DNA of 64,000 nt from Allomyces macrogynus ATCC 38327 (GCA_000151295.1 GG745358.1:357555-421554); one strand, 5' to 3'; counted from the stretch's first letter, positions 22,921 to 35,445 are shown. Notes: generated from the letters alone by a model not told the origin. Program-made: numbers and translations.

Positions 22921-25900
22921 ATGGCCATGGACCCGCGCGACCCGCGCATTCGCAAGGGCGGCGCACACGCACCGCAGGGCCACGCGCCGCCGCCGCCGCA
23001 CCATCAACCCCAGCAGCAGCATCCGCAGCATCCGCACTACGCGCTGCCGATGCAGTTTCATCCGCATGTCGGAGGCGCACCCGCGGCTCCGGCGGCCGCG
23101 GCGCCGCCTGCGCACGGCGGCGGTGGGGCATCGGTCTACGCGCAGTACATGCCGCAGCCGAGTCCGGCGCCGTCGGTCGCGTCGGGCGCCGGCGGGTCGG
23201 CGAGTGGAGCGCCGCCGGGGATGGGCGGGATGAGCGCGCCGTATGCCGGTGGACAGCAAGGTATGTGGAAGATGATGATGGATTTGGCTATGATGAGAGC
23301 GATGGGCAAGCGTCGCGCTCCGGCGACCGTCGGGGCTGGTGGGAATGAGCGGTGGAACGCCGACTTGAAGTCGGGGAGTGGATGTGGACGTCGGTTGGCC
23401 GGCGTGATGTCCGATGACGACGCGCGCGGCAAGGTGTGGGTTGGTGGCCGACACGGCACGGTGCCTGCGATGGTGGCGACAATGGTGTCGATGGTGATCA
23501 ACCACGCCGCGTCGTTCGGACACGCGCGTGGCATCCCTTGTCGGCGACAGCGCCGCGCCGTCGTCCTCACTTACTCCTGCACGCCGTCGACGCGTCCATA
23601 CACCTCGAGATTCCGGCCGCGATCGACCCGACCGGTCTCACCCGTACCACACCGATCCAAACCATATCCTGATCCTGATCCTGACCCACCCACGCGTCCC
23701 GCTCGCTCTTGTTAGGCACGACCTTCATGTCACCTCCTCCGCCAACGCACATGCCCGGTCCGCCCGGTCCCGCGGCGCCCAATGCCCCGCCCGCTGCGGC
23801 ACTTGCAAACTTGGCGGAGATCCAGGCGCTCCTCGCGAACTTGAACGCGACGAATCCGGCGGCGCTGCAGTCGATCCAGGAACAGCTCGCCGCGACGTAC
23901 GGCATGACGGCAGCGCAGTTTGCGCAACTCGTCGCGAGTAGCGCCGGTGCGGGGGCACCGGCGGCAAGCCAACAGCAACAGCAGAAGCATCAGCAGCAGC
24001 CGGCGCGGTCGGAACCGCAGTTCTCGCCGCCGCCGCAACCGTTTGGGTCGCCTGTCGCGGCGCCGCAGTTCTCGCCGAACCCGCAGCAGCAGCAGCCGAC
24101 GCAGGAGCAGCAGCAGCAGCACGGGCAACAGCAGCACGGGCAACAGCAGCAACAAGGGCAGCAGCACCAAGCTCAGCACCCGCACGTGCAGCAGCAGCCG
24201 CATCAGCAGCACCAACAGCAGCAGGGTCACGTGCAGCAGCACGCGCAACCGCAACAGCAGCAGCACGCGCAGCATCAGCAGCTGCAACAACAGCAACACC
24301 AAGCCTACGGCCAGCAGCAACAGCAACAGCCGCAAGGATTCGCTCAGCATCAGCAGCAACAGCCGCAAGGATACGGGCAACAGCAGCAACAGCCGCAGGG
24401 GCACGCACAATCGCACCAGCAGCAGCCGGCGCCACAAGCCCACCAGTTTTCGCCGGCGCCAGCGCCCGTGCACCATGCCGCGCCGGCGCAGCATGTGCCG
24501 ACGAGCCAGCCGCCGCAGTTGCTGCCGTTCCCGGGTCAACAGGCGTTGCCCGCGCAGCACCAGCAGCAGCAACCGCAGCAATCGCTGCTCCCGCCGCCGC
24601 AGCAGCAGCAGTACGCGACGCCGCAACAGCAGCAGCAACAGCAGCCGCCAGTCGGGTACCAAGGCTTCGCGGCCTCGCAACCGCAACCGCAGGCCGTGCC
24701 CGCGCAGCCCGCGCAGCCCGCGCAGCCGCCGCAGTTCCAGTACCAGCAACCGCAGCCGCAGCCGCAACAGCCGCAGCCGCAGTACGCTCCCACTCCCGCG
24801 CCTGCGCCGCTTCTCCCGGCCTATTCCGCGCCTCCCGCGGCCGCGCCCGCGCCGCAACCGCTGCTCCCTGCACCAGCGCCACCAGTCGCCGCCGCTGCGG
24901 TCTCTACTGAGAATTCGTCGGCGTTCAACGCAACGATCGTCGACGTGCTTTTCCAGCTCGTGCGCAACTCCGACTCGGTCGTCAAGGCCGTGGCTCCGCT
25001 GCAGGGCGTGTCGGAACAATGGCTCGCGACCAAGTTTGCCGAAGTGACCAAAGTCGTGGGCGCGCTGCAAAACGAAATGACCGAAGTGCGGTCGAAACTC
25101 GCCAAGCTCGAGTACGTCGTCTACCGCGTCGATGCGCGTGTCGGCCACGACGGCCCCTCGGGCTCGTCGTCGTCATCGCACCATGCGCCGCCACCGCCGC
25201 CGGGTCCGTCGGGGCCGTCGGGGTACCATGGGCACCACCACCACCACGACGGCCCGCAGCCGTCGCACCTGGCGTCGCCGCAACCGCCGCTGTCGAACAA
25301 GCGCAACGCCGATGCGCCCGCGTCGGCGCCGCCGGCCAAGAAACGCAAGGAGGCGCTTGCGGCCGCGGCCATGGCCGCTGCCGCCGCCGCGGGAATGCCA
25401 TTGCACGAAGTGCCCGACTTTTCCGCATGTTTCAACTGCGGCGGGAAAGACCATGTCTCGCGCAAGTGCCCCAAGGAAAAACGGTCGTGCCATCGGTGTG
25501 GGCGAATGGGGCATATCGCGCTGTTTTGCTTGCAGAATGCGGATGTGCCCGGCGCGCACCCGTTCCGCAAGGATAAGGAGAAGCCCGCTCGCGGTGGCGC
25601 AGCCTCGGCGGAGAGACAGGGTGGTCCGGCCTCGGGGCCGGCGGCAGTGCCGCCGCCGATGATGGCGGGGAAGGCCAAACAGATGGCGGCCAAGGCCGCG
25701 AAACAGCAGCAGCGTGCGGCCGCGGCCGCGGCCGCGGCGGCACCGCCGCAGTCGGCGATTGACGATGTGTTCTCGGCGTACTTGAACAAGGGGAAGAAGC
25801 CCGCGGCGGCGACGGCGACGACCGTGCTTCCGCCCCCCGCAAAGCCTGCAGCGACGGCGGGGATTCCGGTGCTCTCGGCCGCGAGTTTGGCGGCGTCGCG

Positions 25901-26669
25901 CGCTGTGTCGGCGGCGTCGGCGACTTCGGTCGAGAAGGCGGCCACGGGCGAGGATGATGACGAGGATGCCGAGTCGGGGATGGTCGAGGAGGACGGCGAG
26001 ATTGCTGATGAGGAGGGGAGCGATATGGAGGTCGTTCAGGACCATGCGGCCGCGGGGGAGGCCGATCACGACGACGTAGTCGTCAAGCAGGAGCATCCCT
26101 CGGAGGAGCGCGAAGAGGGTGAGGAGGACGAAGCGGGCGAGGAGGAGGGGCAGGCCGAACCCGAGCATGGCGGCTCGTTCTCGCGGGATGAGGAGGACGA
26201 GGATGGTGCAGTCGAGGACGATGGCGCGGTCGAGGAAGAGGGTGGAGAGGCACCCCATGGCACGGCCGCGTCTTATCCGGCAAGCCCGACGGCCGGTGGC
26301 AAGCGCGCACCGAGTCCTGCGCTGGACGAGATTCTGTTTGAAGAGGATGCAGATCACGCTGCGGGTGAGCAGGAGCCGGAACCGGGACAGGAGGACGCGG
26401 TCGAAGAGCCGCCGACGCTCGCGTGGCGGCCGTCGGCATCGTCGTCTGCGAGCGGGGCGGCAGGCTCGCCCGTTCCGGCGGTCGCGACGCCGAGCGTGCC
26501 CACACCGCTCCCGCCGTCCATGATGTTCCAGGGGTACGGCGTCCTGCCGCCGTTGCCCCCGCCGCTCCCGACGACAGCCGCGCCGCTTGCGTTCCCGACG
26601 GCGGCACAGCTGGCCGCGGCCGCCAAGGGCAGCAGCGGGGCGGCGCAGGACCCGAGGATACCGTCGTGA
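22921..26669 (+). CDS. Large polyglutamine protein with two CCHC zinc knuckles and an acidic tail
   Basis: Exons are 22921-23260 and 23716-26669, giving 1097 residues; the 455-bp intron (GTATGT...TTGTTAG) is the longest in the window. The N-terminus is His/Pro/Gly-rich with a Met-rich end. A helical segment (about 140-180, LANLAEIQALLANLNATNPA) precedes a Gln-rich tract of about 300 residues (about 195-495) coded by mixed CAG/CAA. A predicted coiled coil follows (about 510-590). Two tandem CX2CX4HX4C knuckles lie at about 685-720 (CFNCGGKDHVSRKC and CHRCGRMGHIALFC), suggesting single-stranded nucleic-acid binding. The last third is Ala-rich then Glu/Asp-rich. I do not recognise the family. 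Composition suggests an RNA-binding protein able to condense, by analogy with Q-rich RNP components. Confidence 0.7.
23665..23685 (+). repeat. Short (GATCCT)n tract just before an intron acceptor
   Basis: Inside the 455-bp intron the sequence atcctgatcctgatcctgac gives overlapping copies of CTGAT/CTGAC, a branch-site-like word, about 30 bases before the acceptor. A similar tract precedes the last acceptor of GDT1. Confidence 0.5.
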
Positions 26670-27151
26670 GCAGTCGCAGTCAGGGATCTGTTGTTTCTGT
26701 TCGTGTGGGAGGTGATTTGTGAATGTCCGAGAAACAAAGTTGAATTGATGTTCATTCTGGCGTCGTTCGTTTTCGGCGCTGCTTTTGCGCCTTGCTCAGA
26801 TTTTCGCCTTGACGTGTCGCTTGCAACAGCATCACGTGCCGCTTCCAAGACGCGCTCTTCCGCGCCTCGAGCACCACAACGACGCGGGCTGCCAGCTGCC
26901 ACGGCACTGCTGCTTGCGTACGTTCTCCTCTGCACTCGTCGTCGGCCGCGCATCCTCCCCCCGTCGATCGCCATCTTCGCTCTCGACGGCACGCCGCACT
27001 TGTTGCACGACGCTGCGCTCGACGGCCCCGATCCAACGCGCCGTCTTCTCCCCGCTGCCTCGCATTTCCGAGCCATTGCCCACGTCTTCTCCTCCACGCG
27101 CCGCCCCTCGATTGCAGCTCGCGTCGCGTGCTGCCCCACCAAAGACTCAAG
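26670..27151. other. Intergenic, 3' end of the zinc-knuckle gene and promoter of the dynamin gene
   Basis: This 482-bp gap is C/T-rich on the plus strand towards the dynamin start, as expected of a leader. No reading frame there has coding character and I see no repeat or RNA gene. Confidence 0.45.
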
Positions 27152-29670
27152 ATGGCCATGGACGCGCAGCTCATCAAGCTCGTCAACCGGCTCCAAGACG
27201 TCTTTTCGACGGTCGGCGTCTCCAACCCGATTGACTTGCCGCAAATCACCGTCATCGGCAGGTGCGTTGCGGACGCCTTGTTCTCGGTGATTCCCCCCCC
27301 CCCCCCCCCTGAACTGAACGGCGCAACTAACGGCGTCCGTTTCGTGCGGGGTTGCGCGCCATCCAACAGCCAGAGTAGCGGCAAGTCGTCGGTGCTCGAA
27401 AACATTGTCGGACGCGACTTTTTGCCGCGCGGGACTGGTATCGTGACGCGTCGTCCGTTGGTACGTTCGCGCCATCGCGTACTTTTCGCGCACCAGGGCC
27501 AAATCTTACGCGTACCTCCCTTCTCCAGGTCCTGCAACTCATCAACCGTCCTGCGACCCCCGCGGCCCCCGGCAGTCCCGCCACCGATGGCGAGCCGGCC
27601 GCCGACGGTACCTCGGGCGACAACCAGGACAACAAGAACGAGTGGGGCGAGTTTTTGCACGCGCCCAACAAGCGGTTCTACAACTTTGACGAGATCCGCA
27701 AGGAAATCATTCGCGATACCGACGAAAAAGCCGGCGCCAACACGGGCATTTCGCACGCGCCCATCAACCTGCGCATCTACTCGCCGAATGTCCTGACGCT
27801 CACGCTCGTCGACTTGCCGGGCCTGACCAAGGTGCCCGTGGGCGACCAGCCCAAGGACATTGAGATTCAGATTCGCGAAATGCTGCTCAAGTACATTACC
27901 AAGCCCAACGCGATTATCTTGGCGGTCACGGCGGCCAACACAGACTTGGCCAACTCGGACGGGCTCAAGCTTGCTCGCGAGGTGGACCCAGAGGGGTCGC
28001 GCACGATTGGTGTCCTGACCAAGGTGGATCTTATGGACCCGGGCACCGACGTCGTGGACATCTTGGCGGGCCGCGTGATCCCGCTGCGGCTCGGGTACGT
28101 GCCGGTCGTGAACCGTGGGCAGAAGGATATCGACAAGCGCAAGAGTATTGCGCTCGCGCTCGAGCACGAGCGGTCGTATTTCGAGGAGCACCCGTCGTAT
28201 CGGTCCAAGGCGCAGTACTGCGGCACGCCGTTCCTCGCGCGCAAACTCAACATGGTGCGATTTCGCGGGTTGTCGACGCGTGGTTGGCATGCAGGTAAAG
28301 CGAACTGACGCATTGACTGCCCTCCACCAGATCCTGCTTCACCACATCAAGAACACGCTCCCGGAAATCAAGAACCGCATCTCGGCAGCCTTGCAAAAGT
28401 ACCAGGCCGAGCTCGCACAGCTCGGCGACCCGATCGACGACCCGTCGTCTTCCACGGCCAATGTCGTTCTCTCGGTCATCACCGAGTTTTGCAACGATTT
28501 CCGAAACCTGCTCGACGGTACCGCGGGCGACCTGTCGACCGTCGAGCTGTCAGGCGGCGCGCGCATTTCCTTTGTCTTCCACGAGCTCTTCTCGAACGGC
28601 ATCAAGGCCATCGACCCCTTTGACCAAATCAAGGACACCGACATTCGCACGATCATGTACAACTCGTCGGGCAGCCAGCCGGCGCTGTTTGTCGGCGCGC
28701 AGGCGTTTGAGGTGCTTGTCAAACAACAGATCAAGCGGCTCGAGGACCCCTCGCTCAAGTGTGTGCAGCTCGTCTACGACGAACTCGCGCGCATTCTCGC
28801 TCAACTGCTGCAAAAGCCCGTCTTCAAGCGGTTCCCGGACCTGCGCGACCGCGTCAACTCGAACGTGCTGCAGTTTTTGCGCAAGGCATTGATCCCGACC
28901 AACAAGCTCGTGACCGACTTGCTTGCCGCCGAAATGTGCTACATCAACACGGGCCACCCAGACTTTATCAATGGGCATCGCGCGACGGCCATCGTCCAGG
29001 AACGGCTCAACCCGCGCCCACCACCCCCTGGGCCGCAGGCGCAGCCGAACATTGGCCCCGGAGCGTCGCCCATGCAGACGCCGCTCGGTGGCGGAGCGCC
29101 TGCGGTCCCGCCGCGTGGTGGGGCCGCGAGCCAGTCGCAGCTGACGGCGGCGGGCGGGTCGCCGACGTACATGATCCCGCCCGAAGATACGGCCGGCAGT
29201 GGGTCCGGGTCCGGGTTCTTCACGTCGTTCTTCAGCAAGAAGAAGAAGGGGGCGAACGGGCCGACGATCGACAACGTACGTGACTCCTCTTGGTTCATCG
29301 TGCTGTCCGTGTTCGTTCACTTCACTGAGCTTCTCTATCTTCTCATCGCTAGCCGCCACCGGTCCTGCGCCCCGAAGGCAAGCTCACGGACCGCGAGACG
29401 CTCGAGACCGAAGTGATCAAGCTGCTGCTCACGTCCTACTTCAACATTGTCAAGCGTACGATTGCCGATATGGTGCCGAAATCGATCATGCTCAACTTGG
29501 TCGCCTACTCCAAGGAAAACATGCAGCGCACGCTGCTCGCCGACCTCTACCAGAAGAACGTGCTCGACGAAGTGCTCAAGGAGTCGGACGCGACGTTGGC
29601 GCGCCGCCGCGAGGTCAAGAAGATGATCGATGCGCTCGAGCGCGCGGATGAGATTGTGAGTACGGTGTAA
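27152..29670 (+). CDS. VPS1: Dynamin-related GTPase, Vps1-type
   Basis: Exons are 27152-27261, 27370-27460, 27529-28254, 28331-29275 and 29353-29670, all in phase, giving 729 residues. Dynamin-family GTPases scission membranes; Vps1 acts in vacuolar/endosomal sorting and on peroxisomes. Landmarks: the P-loop [12 protein letters not shown] across the exon 1/2 join, [26 protein letters not shown], the base motif [11 protein letters not shown], a long stalk ([31 protein letters not shown]) and a GED ending [12 protein letters not shown]. There is no PH or proline-rich tail. FYNFDEIR and TKVPVGDQP resemble Vps1 more than Dnm1, but Dnm1 cannot be excluded without a tree. Insert B is Pro/Gly-rich. 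Either Met1 or Met3 may start; homology begins just after. Confidence 0.88.
27293..27309 (+). repeat. Run of 17 C in dynamin intron 1
   Basis: An uninterrupted C17 lies on the coding strand 31 bases after the first donor. Comparable runs are C24 in the first intron of GDT1 and C14 (sense strand) just upstream of the HPD ATG. Confidence 0.85.
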
Positions 29671-30937
29671 AGGGAGCGAGGGGGATGAGGTGGGGTGGGA
29701 AAGTAAGGGGGTTGAATGTGTATTTGGTTGATTGCGGCCTTGGTTTATGAAATGGTTCTGTTTACCGGACGACGGTTCGTTCTGCTCACATCCTGCAAGA
29801 ATGCTCAGGGTCTGACCGAATTTTGACGATGAATGACTGCTCGCGATTGACATTGGATACTACATAGCTGCTGAGTCCGCGGGGAAGGTAAATAGCGTCT
29901 CTTCCGCCTTGTTTCTGTGGAACAAACCTTTGAAGCAGTGAATGTCAAGGTTGTTTGGCAGCTGTGCCAACATGGACTTATCCAACTTCGGTCGTCGGAC
30001 ATGACAATGCGGGTCGGGTTCGAGTCCCTAAAAGAAGACAAATGTCCAAGTAGGCTTCTCGAGCGATCGACAAATCGAGCAGATTGCACTTTTTTTTGTT
30101 TTCCACTTGGCGATGAAATCCGAAAGACATTAGTTTGGTTTGTTTTGTTGTCAGTCGAGAATCTCGTTTGAACGCAACCAGCCATCGCCCACCCCTTCTG
30201 CCTCCCAGGGTATTTATGAAATGCTGCAACGTTCCATCAAAGTGGTTTGCTATGGGCAGGAAAACGACCGCAGGCTATGATTTACTCGATGATGCGATTC
30301 GGCCAAGCTGAATAGGTGGTCCTGAGAGTTGCGGCTTTTTCGCTGTCTTGAACGGCAATGTAAGCATTGAAGAACGTGGAGCAGAGCAGTTCCTGTTGGC
30401 TCTCGGCAAGGATGGGATGATGACCAGACTGTCATGTCAGCCGAAACAATTCGTTGAGGAAAAGCAACTTTTCTGCGAGCACGGAGATATGAGGGTGAGA
30501 ACTACCGGAAGGAATCATCTTGAGAAGTTCAAGCATTTGGATTTCGCGTCAGGAAAAGCGCTCATACTGCAGCATCGCTGGCCCGGGGATTGGATGTTCC
30601 ACTAAAATCGGGTAGAGTGGGTTCCTGATCCAATCCCGACAGAAATGATATTTGTTAAATGTACAATCCAGGATCGACCCCTGACCATGCCAAAGACCAG
30701 CTCCAAGCAAACGGTCCATCCACATCCACGGCTCCTTTCCAGAGACCAATTTTTGTTTGCTGGTTTTTGTTCCATCGCAAATCGACACGGCTGCTGTGCC
30801 TTTCGAATAAACCTATCATTCCGTCTAGAAACTTGCCATTTCATGAACCATGCCATTCACCAACCCCGCCATCCCCCACCAACCTCTCCTCCTCGTTCGC
30901 AATGCAGTTCAAGTCCCTCCACGTACCGTACCAGTCC
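29671..30937. other. Lower-GC convergent gap without genes
   Basis: This 1267-bp stretch between the dynamin and Tubby stop codons is lower in GC than coding DNA but not CpG-stripped. Frames are short and unlike the neighbouring genes. A tRNA B-box-like ggttcgagtcc at about 30,018 lacks the paired arms of a tRNA. I see no repeat or RNA gene. Confidence 0.5.
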
Positions 30938-33043
30938 TCAAATCTTCTCAATCGCATCAAACGTCGTCAAGCACACGGCGAGCGCCATATACACAGGCAC
31001 GGGCGCGCGCACGTCCATTGAGAACCGGTCGCGACTGACGCGGCCAAACTGGAGCCGCACGGGCGCCACATCCTCGGCGGCCTGGTCGTGCGTGCGCAGC
31101 GCGAGCTGAAAGTTTTTTACCGACGGCATCGTCACGCGGCCGTTGAAGTTGAGGCAGTAGGTCTTGAGCACGTCGTTGAATTTCGGCAGTTTGTTTTGCA
31201 GCAGGACGAGTGACGTGTCACCGGGAATGGTCGTCCAGTCGAAATGCGTTGAGATCAGGGCTGATTCTTGCGCGGCGGTGAGCGGCTGGTGGTCGTGCCG
31301 GAAGGCGACGTGCATGGCGCGCGGGACGCTCGATGAGGTCTGTTGAGAATGTGGAAGGCGTGGGCGGGTCGTCGCAGAGCGCGGGTGTAAAGACGGCGGG
31401 CGAAGGGAACGTACGTAGTGAACAAGCCCAAGCACCGCTCCAGTGCTTGCATCTGAGACGTGGAACAGGGACCCTTCGAAGTTGCACCTGTTGCCAAGTA
31501 CGACCTTGCTGGATGAGCCGCGCACCGACGCCAAATCAAACGACCAGCAAATACGAAGAACAAACGGACTTGATCTTCCACTTGGCCGACTCCTTGATCG
31601 CGTCGAGCGGGTTGCCGTGATCAAACAAGTAGTAGGTCGGCCGGAGCTTGATGTTGGTCTCGCGGCGTGCCGACGCGACAATCTGGTTATCCGCGTCGTT
31701 TTCGAGACAAAAGCCCGTGACCGGCCGCGTCGGGACCTTGCTGCGCGTCACGCTCGCGCGGAGCACCTGGCTGTCCGCGGGCGGTCTGGTGGCAACGGCA
31801 CGGTGGTACAAAGACCATGAGTGTTCAATTCACATCAAGAACCAGGGAAGCCCGATCGCGGGCCATCCGCGCCCGACATACTTCGTCAAGTCCAAGTGCG
31901 TCGCCGACGGCTCGAGGTGCAGCGCTTCCATGACCGCGGCCGTGTTGACGGCCTCGTCCTTGGCGGGGGCCGCGTCCTTGTCGAGCGCCTCGTAAGGGTC
32001 CTCGGACTGCGACATAGGCGTGCCCGACCGCACGCTCGACTTAGACGAACTGTCGGTGCGGTCCTTGGACGCGTGACCGGGACGCAGCCGGTCCTGCGAG
32101 TCGCTCGCGGTGCGGTCGTGGATTGGGCGCGCGTCGGCAGCGGCACGGTCGTCGTGGTTGTCGTCAATGTGGTCGTGCTCGACGGTGACTTCGGGCGCGA
32201 TAATGTGCATGGTCGTTGGGTGCGCGACAACCTCGTCGTCGAGCTTGATGGGGGAGAAGGGTGAAATGGGCGCGAGTTCGGGCGCCGTGGTGGTGGGTGC
32301 CGTGTCGAGTGTGGTCGGGAGCGCGATCGGGACCGACGCGACGGGCGAGGACGAATAATCAGCGCCACCGGCAATCACACGACCGACTACACCCGGGAGA
32401 AGGAGTGAGATGTGACTATGCACGAAGAAAACGAGAATCAAGGAATCGTACCGTTCGCGGTCTGCTTTTTCCGATTGGCCTGGTGCTTGCGCAGCGCCTC
32501 GGCACGGCTCACACTACTCGCGGTGCCTGGACGCGCCGACGCCATCCCCGGCAGCTCGGCCGCATCGGCCCTCGGTGACGTTCCGTCGGTCGCCGATGCT
32601 TGGACGAGAGGAGTCGCCGCCGGAACCGGAGTGGGAGGCGCGGGCTCGTCGTCCTCGTCGTCGGCCGCACCGGGCTTGGCGGTCGCCTTGAGCTTCGAGT
32701 AGGCCTTGAAGATCTCGACTATTCTCGAATGTCGTCAATCCAGCACACCCGCGACGCCCAAATGCACGACATAAGTAATCTACGGACACATTTCCGGGTC
32801 GGCCATGACGTCTTGCTTGGACGGCCTGTGGCCATTCTTAGCGGCAAACTCCTTTTCCCAGGCCTTGATTTCGGCCTTGAGCAGCTTGACCATGTCCTTT
32901 GGCGTCGATCTCGAACCCGACGTCTTTGCCGCAGCGCCAGTGCCGGCGGCCGCCATCTTGAATGCGGTGGGGTCGGTTGCGGTTGGCATGGCAGCATGCG
33001 CGTCGGTGGTGCGCGGATCGGGGGTGGCGGCGGCCCGGTTCAT
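30938..33043 (-). CDS. Tubby-domain protein with an Sld2/RecQ4-like N-terminal motif
   Basis: Minus-strand exons are 33043-32788, 32718-32452, 32386-31882, 31785-31570, 31508-31415 and 31339-30938, all joining in phase, giving 579 residues. The C-terminal third (about 345-579) is a Tubby domain: RASVTRSK, CLENDADNQIVASARR, VVLGNRCNFEGSLFHVSD, VPRAMHVAF, NKLPKFNDVLKTYCLNFNGRVTMPSVKNFQL and LQFGRVSRDRFSMD. Tubby domains bind phosphoinositides and, in animals, traffic receptors to cilia. The ending is FDAIEKI rather than the strict FDTKLACE. Residues 52-96 (LLKAEIKAWEKEFAAKNGHR, then PSKQDV, DPEM and AYSKLK) match the pattern of the Sld2/RecQ4 N-terminal helix. Residues 100-340 look disordered. 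Introns 1 and 4 use GTCCGT donors. Confidence 0.85.
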
Positions 33044-33733
33044 GGTAGCAGAGCAGATTGCAGCAAGTCGAGCTTGTCGGATCCTGCTCGCGGTGCAGGA
33101 ATTGGTTGATGAGCACGATTGCAGCAAGTTTGCAAAGAGAACGGAAAAAGCGCGGCTGGAGGTGGAGCAGAGGCAGGTCCACGCGGTCATGTGTTCTACG
33201 ATGCGTGTGGCATGCGGTGGGTCGTGACATCATATTTCATTTACGACCAGCACGTCGAGGCGCGCGCTGCGAGAGCTTTTCAAGCGCACCTCCGCCCCGC
33301 CGCCATCGAAGAGGCCGAAACACGACGAGAAGAACAAGACCCGGCGCCAACAACGACGACGCGCGCATGGGCACGCTGGCCAGCTCGTTGCACACCCACT
33401 CCGCCGTCACCCTGCTCGCACGCTGTCGCTGGTCTGGCGCCCAGCTTGCACGACACGAACCACCGGCCAGTCCCCCGTTCGGGTGCCACTCTGTGCCAAG
33501 CAGCGCGTTGACGCTGCCCTCCTCGCACATCGGCTTGAAGTGACGGCGGCTCCAGCGCGGGCACCGTCTCCTTGCTCGACCCAGGCCTGACCTGAGCTCG
33601 TCCTCGAGCCCAACCTCCGCTCGGCTCCGTAGGCTAGGCTGGGCCACGGCGCCGTCAACTATCATCCTCGCTCGACCCATCGCCCACCTACCGCCCCGTC
33701 GGGCCCGCCACTTTTCGCATCTTGCAAATCCGG
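33044..33733. other. Divergent promoter region between the Tubby and bZIP genes
   Basis: This 690-bp gap separates two start codons facing away from each other. It is GC-rich; no frame has coding character. The last 100 bases before the bZIP ATG are C/T-rich, as in other leaders here. Confidence 0.45.
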
Positions 33734-35445
33734 ATGCCTGTCGCCATGTACGGCCGCCCGACCCCCGCCGCGCACCACGGCGGCGCATCAGCCGGTCCAT
33801 CATCCTCGTCGACTTCTGCAACACCCTCGCACCTGCCGCTGCCATCGCACCATGGGCTCGACCTTCTCTCGCGCGCGGCTGACCCGCTGCTCGGTGCCGT
33901 GAGCCGACCGGGTGGCAGCGGGAGCACCAGTGCGCGGTTCGATCTCGGCCCACTCAGCCAGCCGTCGCTCTTCCCGGACCTGCCGCCCGGGTTCACCGGT
34001 ATGTTTCACTCGACGTTGAAATCTCATGGTGCAGCTGCTGGGGATCTGTGACGCGACCATACGCGTCGGACGAACGGACGCGTCGCGACTGCCGTGCCGA
34101 TGCGCCGTGCCGACCCGTGGAGCTGAATCTGATCCTCCTCTCCTCCCATCATCCAGCACCGGACCTCCCGACCCCGTCGCGGTTCCTCAAGGAGGTCGGC
34201 CACGCGATGCCGACACCCGCGCTCTTCACGCCGTCGGTCCTTGCGCTCGCTGAACCCAACATCTTTGACGTGTCTTTCTCGTCGTCGTCGCCCGCACCAC
34301 CGGTCACGACCACTGCCGCTCCTGCCGCGACGACGCGCGCGCCGTCCGTACCCGCCGTGACCGTTGCCGCTCCCGCACCACCACCACCGACCACAACGTC
34401 GGCACCGCTCGCACCGACCCTGACCTCGGACCCGCTCGGGTCCGCGCCGCTCGCCATGCTCGCTGCAGCTGCCGCGAACCAGGCGCACCTCGCTGCGGCA
34501 ACGGCCGCCGTCGCGCCGTCGTCGTCGAGCGCACCGTCCGCAACGGCATCGAATCCGGCAATCGATCCGACTCCCTCTGCACCCACACCCGCACCCGCCG
34601 CGTCGAAAAAGAGTAAGAAATCCAAGGCGACCGCGGCCGGCCAGCCATCACCGCCGACCAACCGCAAGCGCACCGCGTCGCAGGTCTCGGCCGCGGCAGC
34701 CGCAACAGCAAGCGACGGCGAGGGCGACCTCGACGACGGGATGGATCTCGGCGATGACGGCTCAGGCGCGGGGGGCGACGCGGCCGACGGCGCGTTACCG
34801 CCGCCGGATAAGCGCAAAAAGTTTCTCGAGCGCAACCGGATCGCAGGTACGCGTCACGCCTCCCATCCCGCTCCACATCACCGACCCAACCTGACCCACT
34901 CCCCCCCTCCCTCGACAGCCATGAAATGCCGGCAAAAGCGCAAAGAATGGATGCAGAACCTGGAACACGTCTACGCCGAGACCTCCACGCGCAACGAAGA
35001 CTTGCTCGCTGAAGCGCACCGGCTACGCGACGAAATCCTGCATCTCCGCGCGCAACTCGTCCTGCACAAGGCGTGTGGCCCGTCCTGCGCCGTGATCCCG
35101 ACTTACATGGCGCACCCGACTCATCCGCCGGACTTGACCATCGTCCCGCCGCCCGTGGTTGACCCGACGGCCGTGGTCGCGGCGGCAGCAACGGGGAATG
35201 CGCCAGTAGTCACCCCCGCGGACGCGGTCACGGCAGCTCTCGCACACTCGCAGTTTCATGGCACGATGCACCACCATCACCACCATTTGCCGCAATTGCC
35301 GCCGCCGGGGACGCCGATCGTGCACCATCATCACCATGCGCATTTGCAGGCGCCGGTGCCGGGGGCGGGGCAGTCGGTGGGGAACGTGGGCGTTGAGTCG
35401 CCGAGTGTGCCGAATGATGCGGGGTCGCTGCCAAGGTCGGGGTAG
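33734..35445 (+). CDS. bZIP transcription factor of the ATF/CREB (Atf1/AtfA) family
   Basis: Exons are 33734-33998, 34157-34846 and 34919-35445 (introns 158 and 72 bp), giving 493 residues. The third exon join rebuilds a perfect bZIP: the basic region KRKKFLERNRIAAMKCRQKR at about 304-323, then a leucine zipper (NLEHVYAETSTRNEDLLAEAHRLRDEILHLRAQL) and VLHKACGP. The LERNR-AAMKCRQ-KK form and the HK-C after the zipper are typical of fungal Atf1/AtfA/Sko1 stress-response activators, which bind CRE (TGACGTCA) and act downstream of the Hog1/Sty1 MAP kinase. The N-terminal half is Ser/Thr/Pro/Ala-rich, including FLKEVGHAMPTPALFTPSVLA, a possible MAPK-regulated Ser/Thr-Pro region. The tail is His-rich. 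Confidence 0.88.

Noticed and set aside
23725..25148. Long minus-strand frames full of Leu/Arg or Ala opposite the polyQ tract
   Set aside because: They are reverse readings of CAG/CAA codons (CTG/TTG), so the low-complexity product is expected without coding function.
30016..30030. tRNA-like B box ggttcgagtccc
   Set aside because: The flanks cannot form a T stem of five pairs with a matching acceptor stem, and no A box lies at the right distance. It is either chance or a tRNA-derived relic.
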